From Gordonia westfalica (GTDB taxonomy: Bacteria > Actinomycetota > Actinomycetes > Mycobacteriales > Mycobacteriaceae), in contig NZ_FNLM01000034.1 in NCBI RefSeq assembly GCF_900105725.1, positions 434,001 to 498,000 on the forward strand: a DNA stretch of 64,000 nt, written 5' to 3'. The notes under the pieces were generated by a model. It did not search any database and was not told where the DNA came from. It saw nothing but the letters and a program-made list of their open reading frames with translations. Every line of letters starts with the position of its first letter. Positions within the stretch are counted from its first letter, which is position 1. The position numbers and the translations under genes are program-made. Positions 56,169 to 64,000 of this stretch are shown one piece after another.

Positions 56169-56879
56169 TCACGCCGGCGAGGAGGGTCCGGGAGTCTCCG
56201 GATCCTCGTCGTCGGGACCGTCCTGATCGTCGTCGTCCTCGTCGACGAGGAAGCTCGGATCTGTCTGCGCGGCAAGGCTGTTGAACACCTCGGGATCGAT
56301 GAAGTCGATCGACTTGCTCAACTGCGCATCACGTTTGTAGCCGTTGGTGCGCACGCACAGGTGGCCGTCCGGATCGAGCGGCTCGCTGCACAGCGGGCAC
56401 GGCTGGCGCCCGGCGGAGATGACCTTCGACGACCGGGCGGCGAACTCTCGCGCGGCCGCGGTGGTCAGGAACACGCGCACCGCATCGGGTCCCTCGTCGG
56501 TGTCGTCGAGCACGACGCTCTCGTCGAACTCCCCCTCGGTGACCGCCAGGAGCTCCACGACGACGGCCTCGGATTCGGCGTCCCAGCCCAGACCCATGGT
56601 GCCGACGCGGAACTCGGCGTCGACGGGCATCACGAGCGGACTCAGGTCGCCCACGCGATCGGTCTGCGGCGGTATCGGGGTGCCGAACCGGCGATGGATC
56701 TCGTCGAGGAGGGCACCGATTCGGTCGGCGAGGATCTGGACCTGCTGCTTCTCGAGCATCACGCTGATGATGCGTGTCTCGTGGACGGCCTGGAGGTAGA
56801 ACGTGCGGTCGCCGGGTTGCCCGATCGTGCCGGCAACGAACCGGTCCGGGCTGCGGAACACGTGGATCGCTCGGGACAT
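56169..56879 (-). CDS. DUF3090 family protein (SCO1665/Rv2134c type)
   Basis: 236 residues. N-terminus SRAIHVFRSPDRFVAGTIGQPGDR is the family signature. A zinc-ribbon-like cluster QPCPLCSEPLDPDGHLC lies at about 175-191. The tail is highly acidic. ATG 56879 is preceded by AGGAGG at 4 bases; the GTG three bases earlier is too close to it. Unknown function; always found with the SCO1664 and phosphatase genes. Confidence 0.9.
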   Translation of the reverse strand: MSRAIHVFRSPDRFVAGTIGQPGDRTFYLQAVHETRIISVMLEKQQVQILADRIGALLDEIHRRFGTPIPPQTDRVGDLSPLVMPVDAEFRVGTMGLGWDAESEAVVVELLAVTEGEFDESVVLDDTDEGPDAVRVFLTTAAAREFAARSSKVISAGRQPCPLCSEPLDPDGHLCVRTNGYKRDAQLSKSIDFIDPEVFNSLAAQTDPSFLVDEDDDDQDGPDDEDPETPGPSSPA

Positions 56880-56904
56880 CACACCTCCTCAGTTGTTCTG
56901 TTCA

Positions 56905-57642
56905 TTATCCCGATGTCGCCGGGATCGTCGCAGCGGCACCGGTCTCCCCGCCCACGACAGCGTCATCGGAGGCCTGCTGGGCGTCGTCGGTGGGCGGCCG
57001 GGGAGTCGGCACCGAGAGCTTCTGGGTGTTGTTCACGGTGTGCACATACGGGCGCGACGAGGAGTAGCGGATGACGCTGATCGACGCCGGCTCGACGACG
57101 ATCCGCTGGAATGCGTCGAGGTGGCTGCCCATGGCGTCGGCGATGATCGACTTGATGACATCGCCGTGCGAGCAGGCGACCCACACGTCGGAGCCGTCGG
57201 GTCCGCCGTAGACCCGGTCGAGTTCGCGGATGGCGCGAACCGCACGCGCCTGGACGTCGGCGAGACCCTCCCCGTCGGGGAAGACCGCGGCCGACGGCTG
57301 CTGCTGCACGACCTTCCAGAGCGGCTCGGCGAGCAGCTCCGAGATGGGACGGCCGGTCCAGCCGCCGTAGTCGACCTCGGCCAGGTCGTCAACGACGACC
57401 TCGGGCGGACGGTCGCCGTTGGTGCCGAGCGCGGCGAGTAGCGGCGCGACGGTCTCGGCACAACGATCGAGCGGCGAACGGACCACCGCCTTGATCCCGC
57501 CGAGATGATCGCCGAGGCGGCTCACGAGGTCGTCGGCCTGTGCGCGGCCCCGATCGTCGAGGTGGACTCCGGGGCTACGACCGGCGAGCACACCCGAGGT
57601 GTTCGCCGTCGAACGGCCGTGCCGGAGAAGGATCACGGTCAT
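56905..57642 (-). CDS. Histidine-phosphatase family protein (MSMEG_4193/Rv2135c type)
   Basis: 245 residues of the phosphoglycerate-mutase-like superfamily. The catalytic histidine is in TVILLRHGRSTANTSG, the second in ACSHGDVIKSI, with arginine in RSPLDRCAET. Acid phosphatase activity is more likely than mutase. ATG 57642 with TATGGT 6 bases upstream; the longer frame is rejected. Leads the three-gene minus-strand cluster with DUF3090 and SCO1664 genes. Confidence 0.9.
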   Translation of the reverse strand: MTVILLRHGRSTANTSGVLAGRSPGVHLDDRGRAQADDLVSRLGDHLGGIKAVVRSPLDRCAETVAPLLAALGTNGDRPPEVVVDDLAEVDYGGWTGRPISELLAEPLWKVVQQQPSAAVFPDGEGLADVQARAVRAIRELDRVYGGPDGSDVWVACSHGDVIKSIIADAMGSHLDAFQRIVVEPASISVIRYSSSRPYVHTVNNTQKLSVPTPRPPTDDAQQASDDAVVGGETGAAATIPATSG

Positions 57643-57697
57643 GCCACAACCATAGGCATGCACGCCCGTGACCCGCACACGGCGAGCAGGTCGGGCG

Positions 57698-58540
57698 TCA
57701 GGTCGCGGAGATCGTGCCGGTGGACAGCAGGATGATGAGGATGACACCCAGGATCACGCGATAGGCGCCGAACCAGTTCATCGAGTGATTGCTGACGAAC
57801 TTCAGCAGCCAGGCGATGGCCGCATATCCGACGATGAACGCCACGATCGTCGCGACCAGCAGCTGCGGCCCGGTGGCCTCCATGCCCTCGCCGCTGGGGT
57901 TGAACGCATCCGGCAGGCTGAACAGGCCCGATGCGGTCACCGCCGGGATGGCCAGCAGGAACGAGAACCGGAAGGCCGCCTCACGTTCGAGGCCGAGGAA
58001 CAGACCGGCGCTGGCGGTCGCACCCGAGCGGGAGACACCGGGGATCAATGCCAGACACTGTGCGCCACCCATGACCAGGCCGTCGCGCAGCGTCAGCTTC
58101 TCGAGCGGGCGCTGCTTGGTCCCGTAACGCTCGGCCAGCCAGAAGACGCCGGCGAAGACGATCAGCATGATCGCCACCAGCCACAGGTTTCGGCCGGTGG
58201 TGCGGATCTGGTCCTTGGCGAGGAAGCCGATGAGTCCGATCGGGATGGTCGCGAAGATCACATACCAGCCGATGCGGTAGTCGAGGTTGCGTTCCTCGGC
58301 GTGGAACAGGCCGCGGAACCAGGCCGCGATGATGCGGACGATGTCCTTGGCGAAGAACAGCAGCACGGCGGCCTCGGTGCCGAGCTGGGTGACCGCGGTG
58401 AACGACGCCCCGGCGTCCTCGCCGAACATGAGCTCCGATGCGATACGCAGATGCCCGGACGACGAGATCGGCAGGAACTCGGTGAGACCCTGTATCGCCC
58501 CGAGGACGATCGACTGGGTCCAGGTCATGGTGTCGGTCAC
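57698..58540 (-). CDS. uppP: Undecaprenyl-diphosphatase UppP
   Basis: Membrane enzyme recycling undecaprenyl pyrophosphate for peptidoglycan synthesis; linked to bacitracin resistance. 280 residues with about eight membrane helices. Both catalytic motifs are present: [19 protein letters not shown] and [17 protein letters not shown] 58540 has TAGCAT 8 bases upstream; ATG 58528 is a second in-frame start. In the position of Rv2136c. Confidence 0.95.
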   Translation of the reverse strand: MTDTMTWTQSIVLGAIQGLTEFLPISSSGHLRIASELMFGEDAGASFTAVTQLGTEAAVLLFFAKDIVRIIAAWFRGLFHAEERNLDYRIGWYVIFATIPIGLIGFLAKDQIRTTGRNLWLVAIMLIVFAGVFWLAERYGTKQRPLEKLTLRDGLVMGGAQCLALIPGVSRSGATASAGLFLGLEREAAFRFSFLLAIPAVTASGLFSLPDAFNPSGEGMEATGPQLLVATIVAFIVGYAAIAWLLKFVSNHSMNWFGAYRVILGVILIILLSTGTISAT

Positions 58541-58640
58541 GGCGCCCGATGCTACGCGGAGCCCCGCCCTCGGACCGGGCTCGGCGACACGCGTCGACCC
58601 GCCTGAGAGCCGGACTCGACCGGTCACGCAAGATGGGTTC

Positions 58641-59759
58641 ATGCACTCGTCTCGACGACCGAGCCCCCGTCACCAGCCCCCGAGAGGTCTCGCACGGTTG
58701 CGGCGCCCGGTCGCCGCGGCGGCGACGCTCGCCGTCGGTGTGGCGATGATCACGGCGTGCGGCTCCGACGACTCCGGCACCCCGGACGTCCCGACGGTCG
58801 CCCCGGCGACCGCGGTCGAGGCACCCGCGACCTCCGAGCCGGCCGGACTCACCGTTCCGGCACCCGTCGGTTCCCGGGCACTCGCGGCCTCCGGTCGCAC
58901 GGTCGCGGTCGTCTCGCCGGACGGCAGGCAACTCCTGCGATTCGACACCGCTGCCATGGCCACGCCGCCCACCCCGGTCGAGGTGCCCGGACTGACCGCG
59001 CTCGCGCCCGACACCGACGGCGGTTATCTCGGCGCCGGGCCGGGTGCGCTGGTCGTCGTCGACGCCGAGGGCGCCGCCCGCACCGCCGAACTCGACACCG
59101 ACTCGCCGACCGCGGTCGTACGCGCGGCGTCGGGCCAGATCCTGGTGGGCACGGCCGACGGCCGGGTACTGATCTACGACGGAGACATCGAGAACGGCGA
59201 GCTCCGGAAAAAGCACGATCTGCGCGAGTTCGTCCGCGTGGATTCGCTCACCGCGGCACCGGCCTCCGCCGAGGGCCTCGACGGCCAGGTCGTCGTCCTC
59301 GACCGCGCCCAGTCGTCGGTGACCCCGATCGACCCGGAATCCGGGGACACCGGTCCCGCGCTTCGTGCCGGCAACGGTGCCACGAACTCGACCGTCGACC
59401 GCTTCGGGCGCATCCTGGTCGCGAACACCCGCGACGGCGAGATCCTCGGGTTCTTCGGGTCTCCGCTGGTCATGCGGTTCCGCTACCCGGTGGCCGACGG
59501 CCCGTACGCCGTAGACTACGACGAGTCCCGCAACCTGCTCTGGGTGTCGACAACCGGGAACAACGAGGTGGTGGCGTATGACCTGGCCGACGGTGAACCG
59601 AAGGAGAAGCAGCGGTTCGCGTCTGTCGTCCAGCCCGACTCCATCGCCGTCGACGAGGCGGGCACCGTCTACGTCCTGTCGGCACGCGACGGCCGACTCC
59701 AGGCCGTACCGCCGCCCGGCACCCCTCTCGGTGTCACGGCGGTCGAGCCGGGCCGGTGA
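58641..59759 (+). CDS. lppL: Lipoprotein LppL-like, beta-propeller
   Basis: 372 residues. Basic N-terminus, hydrophobic core and lipobox MITAC give a lipidated Cys40. The mature region is a Thr/Pro/Ala linker, then repeated blades ([57 protein letters not shown]) of an NHL/YncE-type propeller. In the position of Rv2138 (lppL). Binding partner unknown. The stop overlaps the following GTG. Confidence 0.88.
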   Translation: MHSSRRPSPRHQPPRGLARLRRPVAAAATLAVGVAMITACGSDDSGTPDVPTVAPATAVEAPATSEPAGLTVPAPVGSRALAASGRTVAVVSPDGRQLLRFDTAAMATPPTPVEVPGLTALAPDTDGGYLGAGPGALVVVDAEGAARTAELDTDSPTAVVRAASGQILVGTADGRVLIYDGDIENGELRKKHDLREFVRVDSLTAAPASAEGLDGQVVVLDRAQSSVTPIDPESGDTGPALRAGNGATNSTVDRFGRILVANTRDGEILGFFGSPLVMRFRYPVADGPYAVDYDESRNLLWVSTTGNNEVVAYDLADGEPKEKQRFASVVQPDSIAVDEAGTVYVLSARDGRLQAVPPPGTPLGVTAVEPGR

Positions 59760-60112
59760 CCATGAGTTCTGACCGGCGACCCCACACCAGGCATTCACGG
59801 ACCTTCGCCCGCGTCGGCGCGAAATACCCGACCGGCTGGGAGGTCACCTCGGAGGACTTCGAGTGCCTGCTGCTGAAGCTGCCGCCGGATGTCACCCGTG
59901 TCACCGCGTCGATGCGACTCGCGATCGAGGCCGAGTTCGGCGGCTGGGAGCTGTCCCGGGTCCGCCTCTACTCCGACGGAACGCGCAAGGTCCTCCTCAA
60001 ACGCCGGCGTCCGCCCCGCGGTGCCCGATCACTCGGTGCGGACACCCCCCAGACAAACCACCGTCGCACCGATCACGACGGCCACGACCCCCGGAGCGCC
60101 CAGGCATGCTGA
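59756..60112 (+). CDS. DUF5703 family protein
   Basis: 118 residues. Core [19 protein letters not shown] and [19 protein letters not shown] match the DUF5703 pattern. Basic, cytoplasmic; function unknown. GTG 59756 overlaps the lppL stop (GTGA); ATG 59762 is an alternative. The 3' end overlaps pyrD by 7 bases. Confidence 0.82.
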   Translation: MTMSSDRRPHTRHSRTFARVGAKYPTGWEVTSEDFECLLLKLPPDVTRVTASMRLAIEAEFGGWELSRVRLYSDGTRKVLLKRRRPPRGARSLGADTPQTNHRRTDHDGHDPRSAQAC

Positions 60113-61236
60113 CCGCCGACACCGCCACCAAGGTGCTGATCGCACTCAACCGGTGGTGCTATCCCCTGCTGCTCAAAGTGATGTTCCTGTTTCCGCCGGA
60201 ACGCATCCACCACATCGTCTTCGTGCTGCTGCGCGCGGTGGGCCGGTTCTCACCGCTGGCCTTCCCGGTGGCCAAGGTGCTCGCCCACCATGACCCGGTC
60301 CTCCGCAGCCGCGTGTTCGGCGTGGACTTCCCGGTCCCCATCGGGCTGGCGGCGGGCTTCGACAAGACCGCCGGAGCCGTGAACGCTTGGGGCCAAATCG
60401 GTTTCGGTTCCGCCGAGATCGGCACCATCACCGGTCAGGGGCAGCCCGGAAACCCGCAGCCGCGCCTGTTCCGACTGCCCGCCGACCGGGCGCTCATCAA
60501 CCGGATGGGCTTCAACAATCCCGGAGCGCACGTCGCCGCCGAACATCTCCGAGAGGTCCGGCGCGGACCGGTGTCGGTGCCGATCGGCGCCAACATCGGC
60601 AAGACCAAGGTCGTCCCCCTCGACGAGGCGATCGACGACTACCGGTTGTCGGCCGGCCTCCTGGGGCCGCTCGCCGACTTCGTCGTCGTCAACGTGAGCT
60701 CACCCAACACCCCCGGCCTGCGTGATCTGCAGGCCGTCGACTCGCTGCGTCCGATCCTCGCCGCGGTACAGGCCGAGGTCAATGTCCCGGTCCTGGTGAA
60801 GATCGCCCCCGATCTCGTCGACGACGACATAGACGCGGTCGCCGACCTCGCCGTCGAACTCGGTCTGGCCGGCATCGTGGCCACCAACACCTCCATCGGC
60901 CGCGAGGGCCTGCGGACACCCGACGCCGAGGTGCGCGAGATCGGCGCGGGCGGTCTGTCCGGGGCGCCGGTCGCCGATCGCTCGCTGGCCGTGCTGAAGC
61001 GGCTCTACAACCGCGTCGGCGGCAAGATCGCGATCGTGAGTGTCGGCGGCATCGAGACCGTCGATCAGGCGTGGGAGCGCATCTGCGCCGGCGCCGATCT
61101 GCTGCAGGTCTACACCGGATTCATCTACGGCGGACCGCTGTGGCTCTACGAACTCCACTCGGGTCTCGCCGAGCGCCTGCGCGCCGGTGGGTTCGCGTCG
61201 ATCTCCGACGCGGTGGGCTGCGCCGCGGCCGAGTAG
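60106..61236 (+). CDS. pyrD: Dihydroorotate dehydrogenase (quinone) PyrD
   Basis: Class 2, membrane-linked FMN enzyme oxidising dihydroorotate in pyrimidine synthesis. 376 residues. The N-terminal helical hydrophobic segment binds quinone ([19 protein letters not shown]). FMN and substrate motifs: [39 protein letters not shown] (catalytic serine) and [12 protein letters not shown] 60106 overlaps the DUF5703 gene. In the position of Rv2139. Confidence 0.95.
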   Translation: MLTADTATKVLIALNRWCYPLLLKVMFLFPPERIHHIVFVLLRAVGRFSPLAFPVAKVLAHHDPVLRSRVFGVDFPVPIGLAAGFDKTAGAVNAWGQIGFGSAEIGTITGQGQPGNPQPRLFRLPADRALINRMGFNNPGAHVAAEHLREVRRGPVSVPIGANIGKTKVVPLDEAIDDYRLSAGLLGPLADFVVVNVSSPNTPGLRDLQAVDSLRPILAAVQAEVNVPVLVKIAPDLVDDDIDAVADLAVELGLAGIVATNTSIGREGLRTPDAEVREIGAGGLSGAPVADRSLAVLKRLYNRVGGKIAIVSVGGIETVDQAWERICAGADLLQVYTGFIYGGPLWLYELHSGLAERLRAGGFASISDAVGCAAAE

Positions 61237-61251
61237 CCATGGACAGTGCGC

Positions 61252-61292
61252 CGACAACGGCGTCCCGACCCTGGGTCGGGACGCCGTTGTCG
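61252..61292. terminator. Bidirectional terminator pyrD / PEBP gene
   Basis: 19-base arms (61252-61270 and 61274-61292) around CTG, core CAACGGCGTCCCGACC and its complement. Lies between convergent genes, 15 bases past the pyrD stop. Confidence 0.85.
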
Positions 61293-61303
61293 TCGTTGAC
61301 TTC

Positions 61304-61849
61304 TCAGACGTTCTCGCCGGGCTGTTCGTAGGTGCCCACGAGGGTCGCGCGGGCGATCGCATGCGAGAACAGATTGAAGCCGAGGTAGGCCGGAGTGGCC
61401 GCCTCGGGCAGATTCAGCGTCTCGGTGTCGACGGCGTGCACGACGACGAAGTAGCGGTGCGGTCCGTGTCCGGGCGGCGGGGCGGCGCCGATGTAGCGAC
61501 GCAGCGATGCGTCGTTGGTGAGCGTGACGGCCCCCTCGGGCAGACCCGAACCGTCCTCGTCACCGGCGCCCTCGGGCAGGCTGGTGACGGACACCGGGAT
61601 GTCGGCGACGGCCCAGTGCCAGAAGCCCGACGCGGTGGGTGCGTCGGGGTCGTAGACGGTGACCGCGAACGACTTGGTCTCCGAAGGGAATCCGGACCAG
61701 CTCAGCTGCGGCGACAGGTCTTCTCCACCCGCGCCCATGATTCCGCTGACCTGACCGTTGGCCAGGGGCGAGCCGTCGGTGAGGCTCTCCGAGGTCAGCG
61801 TGAAACCAGGCAGGCTCGGTAGCGGGGAGTACGGGTCGAAGGACGACAT
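61304..61849 (-). CDS. PEBP/YbhB-family protein
   Basis: 181 residues, phosphatidylethanolamine-binding-protein fold (Rv2140c position). Ligand-pocket motifs [19 protein letters not shown] and [18 protein letters not shown] are intact. No signal peptide, so cytoplasmic. AAGGTG lies 6 bases before ATG 61849. Confidence 0.93.
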   Translation of the reverse strand: MSSFDPYSPLPSLPGFTLTSESLTDGSPLANGQVSGIMGAGGEDLSPQLSWSGFPSETKSFAVTVYDPDAPTASGFWHWAVADIPVSVTSLPEGAGDEDGSGLPEGAVTLTNDASLRRYIGAAPPPGHGPHRYFVVVHAVDTETLNLPEAATPAYLGFNLFSHAIARATLVGTYEQPGENV

Positions 61850-61910
61850 GTGTTCACCTTTCGGACGTTTCGCGCATGGGAACGATCTGCCGACCACTCT
61901 ATGTGAGTGG

Positions 61911-63245
61911 TCAGCTGTGGAGCAGGAAGTGTTCCAACACCTCGGTACCGAACAGGACCGCGTCGACGGGCACACGCTCGTCGACGCCGTGGAAGAGCGC
62001 CGCGAAGTCGAGGTCGGGCGGCAGCTGCAGCGGCGCGAAACCGAAGCAGCGGATGCCCAGCTTGGCGAACGCCTTGGCGTCGGTGCCGCCGGAGAGCATG
62101 TAGGGCACCGTCTTTCCCTGCTCGTCGTGGGCGAGGACGGCGTTGTTCATGGCGTCGACGAGGTCGCCGTCGAACGTCGTCTCGTACGAGTCGAGGTGGG
62201 TGATCCATTCTCGGGTGACATTCGGCCCGATGAGCTCGTCGATCTCCTTCTCGAAGGCGGCCTGACGGCCCGGCAGCACGCGGCAGTCGATGACGGCCTC
62301 GGCCTTCTGCGGGATGACGTTGGCCTTGTAGCCGGCCTTGAGCATCGTCGGGTTGGCGGTGTCGCGCAGCGTCGCGCCGATGATGCGGGCGAGATTTCCG
62401 AGTTTGAACAGCGACGTCTCCAGATCGGGAGCGTCGGGGCTGAAGTCCAATCCGGTCTCGGCGCTGACCTCGGCGAGGAACTGACTCACCGACTCCGTCA
62501 TGACGAGCGGGAACGTGTGTCGGCCGATTCGTGCCACGGCCTCGGCCACCTCGGTGACCGCGTTGTCCGCGTGCAGGAACGAGCCGTGACCGGCACGCGC
62601 CTCCGCGGTGAGACGCATCCAGCCGAGGCCCTTCTCGGCCGTCTCGACGAGATACAGGCGTTTCTGGGTGCCGTCGGGGCGATCGACGGTCAGGGAGAAG
62701 CCACCGACCTCGCCGACCGCCTCGGTGATCCCCTCGAAGAGGTCGGGCCGGTTCTCGACGAGCCAGTGGGCACCCCAGGTGCCGCCGGCCTCTTCGTCGG
62801 CGAGGAAGGCGAACACGATCTCGCGCGGCGGGACGGTGCCGTCGCGTTTGAACTGGCGGGCCAGCGCGAGCGCCATCCCGGCCATGTCCTTCATGTCGAC
62901 CGCACCGCGTCCCCAGATGTACCCGTCCTTGACCGCGCCGGAGAACGGGTGGACGCTCCAGTCCGCCGGTTCGGCGGGAACCACGTCGAGATGGGCGTGG
63001 ATCAGCAGCGCCCCGCGGTCGGAGTCAGGCGGTCCGGCGAGGCGTGCGAAGACGTTCCCGCGGCCCGGGCGGCCCGACTCGACGTACTGTGTGGTGTATC
63101 CCACTTCCTCGAGCTGCTGCGCCACCCATTTGGCGCACTCTTCCTCGCCTTTTGTGGTTTCCGGCTCCCCGGTGTTGGAGGTGTCGAACCGGATCAACCG
63201 GCTGACGAGATCGACTACTTCAGTGGTCGCAGACTGTGAAGACAC
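61911..63245 (-). CDS. M20-family metallopeptidase
   Basis: 444 residues, M20/DapE-type zinc peptidase (Rv2141c position). Metal ligands: [31 protein letters not shown] and a C-terminal histidine in [10 protein letters not shown]. The dimerisation domain spans about 200-325. Substrate probably a dipeptide or acyl-amino acid; not assigned. GTG 63245. Confidence 0.92.
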   Translation of the reverse strand: MSSQSATTEVVDLVSRLIRFDTSNTGEPETTKGEEECAKWVAQQLEEVGYTTQYVESGRPGRGNVFARLAGPPDSDRGALLIHAHLDVVPAEPADWSVHPFSGAVKDGYIWGRGAVDMKDMAGMALALARQFKRDGTVPPREIVFAFLADEEAGGTWGAHWLVENRPDLFEGITEAVGEVGGFSLTVDRPDGTQKRLYLVETAEKGLGWMRLTAEARAGHGSFLHADNAVTEVAEAVARIGRHTFPLVMTESVSQFLAEVSAETGLDFSPDAPDLETSLFKLGNLARIIGATLRDTANPTMLKAGYKANVIPQKAEAVIDCRVLPGRQAAFEKEIDELIGPNVTREWITHLDSYETTFDGDLVDAMNNAVLAHDEQGKTVPYMLSGGTDAKAFAKLGIRCFGFAPLQLPPDLDFAALFHGVDERVPVDAVLFGTEVLEHFLLHS

Positions 63246-63351
63246 CCCTCACTCCTACGGGATTTGGGATACACGGGCAACCTCGGTTAGTGTTATCCCG
63301 CTGCCGAGAACAGCGGAGAGAAATCCCCGCCGGAGCGACGCAGCAGAGCAA

Positions 63352-63437
63352 GTCCGAGTGGCGGAATGGCAGACGCGCTAGCTTGAGGTGCTAGTGTCCT
63401 ATTAACGGACGTGGGGGTTCAAGTCCCCCCTCGGACA
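63352..63437 (+). tRNA. tRNA-Leu (GAG anticodon)
   Basis: 86 nt. Acceptor arms GTCCGAG / CTCGGAC, D-arm with GGAATGGCAGACGCG, anticodon loop TTGAGGT with GAG flanked by CTAGC/GCTAG stems, long variable arm with GTCC/GGAC pairing, and T-arm GGGGGTTCAAGTCCCCC. The long variable arm is a class II (leucine) feature. CCA is not encoded: discriminator A is followed by CCG. Confidence 0.96.
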
Positions 63438-63449
63438 CCGCAGATACAA

Positions 63450-63485
63450 CGAGAAAACCCCCGGCTCCGGCCGGGGGTTTTCTCG
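63450..63485 (+). terminator. Intrinsic terminator of tRNA-Leu
   Basis: Perfect 16-base arms CGAGAAAACCCCCGGC / GCCGGGGGTTTTCTCG with TCCG loop and TTTT on the descending arm. Starts 12 bases after the tRNA. Confidence 0.93.
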
Positions 63486-63488
63486 TTC

Positions 63489-63543
63489 GACCTCGATACC
63501 GCGCGGACACGCTTCGTGTGCACGAGCGACTCGGCCGGCTGAT
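63489..63543. repeat. Dispersed repeat, CCTCGATAC type
   Basis: Starts GACCTCGATACC, with ACTCGGCCGGCTGAT near the end. Diverged relative of 10447-10502 and 12942-12998. Sits between a terminator and a convergent gene. Confidence 0.6.
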
Positions 63544-63547
63544 ACGG

Positions 63548-64000
63548 CTAGGTTCCGGCCGTCTCCATCATCGACCCCCAGACGCGCGAGTACGGCAGGT
63601 CGATGGAGTTCTCCACGAACGCCTGCAGGATGGCGCGTCGCAGCCGGCGCTGGACCGCCCACTGCCCGTTCGGCTTGGTCTTGACCGTGAGACGCAGGAC
63701 GACCTGATCCGAGGACACCTCCTGCACGCCGAGCATCTCGATGGCGCCGAGGATGTCGGTGTCGTCTTCCTCGATCGCTGCACGTGCCGCATCGGCGGCC
63801 ACCCGCTGTGCCTTGTCGATGTCGGCGCCCGGCGCCACCGGCACGTCGACGCGGGCGACCGCGAACTCCTGACTCATGTTGCCGACGCGGGCGATCTCGC
63901 CGTTGCGGACGTACCAGAGGGTGCCGTCGATGTCGCGCAGAGTGGTCACGCGCAGCCCCACGGTCTCCACCTCACCGATGGCCTCGCCCAGGTCGACGAT
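63548..64000 (-). CDS. MscS-family mechanosensitive channel (5' part beyond window)
   Basis: The last 150 residues are visible; the frame is open to the window edge. The beta-domain signature VGLRVTTLRDIDGTLWYVRNG followed by IARVGNMSQ identifies the small-conductance channel family. After it comes the mixed alpha/beta C-terminal domain (VKTKPNGQWAVQRRLRRAIL). The membrane helices are outside the window. It would release solutes at osmotic downshock. Confidence 0.9.
   Translation of the reverse strand: MVDLGEAIGEVETVGLRVTTLRDIDGTLWYVRNGEIARVGNMSQEFAVARVDVPVAPGADIDKAQRVAADAARAAIEEDDTDILGAIEMLGVQEVSSDQVVLRLTVKTKPNGQWAVQRRLRRAILQAFVENSIDLPYSRVWGSMMETAGT

Overview
The window is about 64 kb of chromosome from a high-GC actinobacterium of the order Mycobacteriales. 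The gene order follows the Mycobacterium tuberculosis Rv2062c-Rv2141c block closely (recalled from established knowledge). The Pup-proteasome genes, mycothiol ligase MshC, EspC-like small proteins and a family of short GC-rich dispersed repeats point to Gordonia or a close relative. The genus is inference; the mycobacterial-type gene order is read directly from the sequence.

Region by region. (a) 1-10.5 kb: aerobic cobalamin (vitamin B12) synthesis. cobN (3' end outside the window) sits behind a cobalamin riboswitch. Facing it is cobG-cobH-cobIJ on the plus strand, then an SDR-cobL-cobM-cobK operon on the minus strand. (b) 10.5-20 kb: dispersed repeats, an Xaa-Pro-type peptidase, a 5'-3' exonuclease, a DUF4333 membrane protein, helicase HelY, the Tat translocase genes tatC and tatA, and the regulators pafC and pafB. 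(c) 20-32.3 kb: the pupylation-proteasome system: pafA, prcA, prcB, pup, dop and mpa. Between dop and mpa lie an alpha-glucan phosphorylase and an FHA-ABC exporter. (d) 32.5-36.6 kb: trmI, a RecB-like nuclease, a thioesterase, hisG and hisE. (e) 36.7-40.4 kb: a five-gene accessory island that looks linked to type VII secretion. It contains an EspC-like protein, a helical partner, a 554-residue protein, a lipoprotein and a small protein. It is the least conventional stretch and my main candidate for new biology. (f) 40.4-47.9 kb: HAD phosphatase, XRE regulator, CinA-like amidase, alpha/beta hydrolase, an MFS exporter with its MarR repressor, a broken TetR remnant, family II pyrophosphatase and a crotonase. 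(g) 47.9-64 kb: metH, a PAC2 protein, a second hydrolase, mshC, the SCO1664/DUF3090/histidine-phosphatase trio, uppP, a lipoprotein, a DUF5703 protein, pyrD, a PEBP protein, an M20 peptidase, tRNA-Leu(GAG) and the 3' part of a MscS-type channel.

How the parts connect. The cob genes supply the cofactor that MetH in this window uses. Pup, PafA, Dop, Mpa and PrcBA form a complete tag-ligate-unfold-degrade system, accompanied by PafBC, the DNA-damage activator pair. At least eighteen genes have a TANNNT -10 hexamer only 6-8 bases before the start codon, so leaderless transcription appears common and was used to choose starts. Tightly linked operon genes instead use ATGA or GTGA overlaps.
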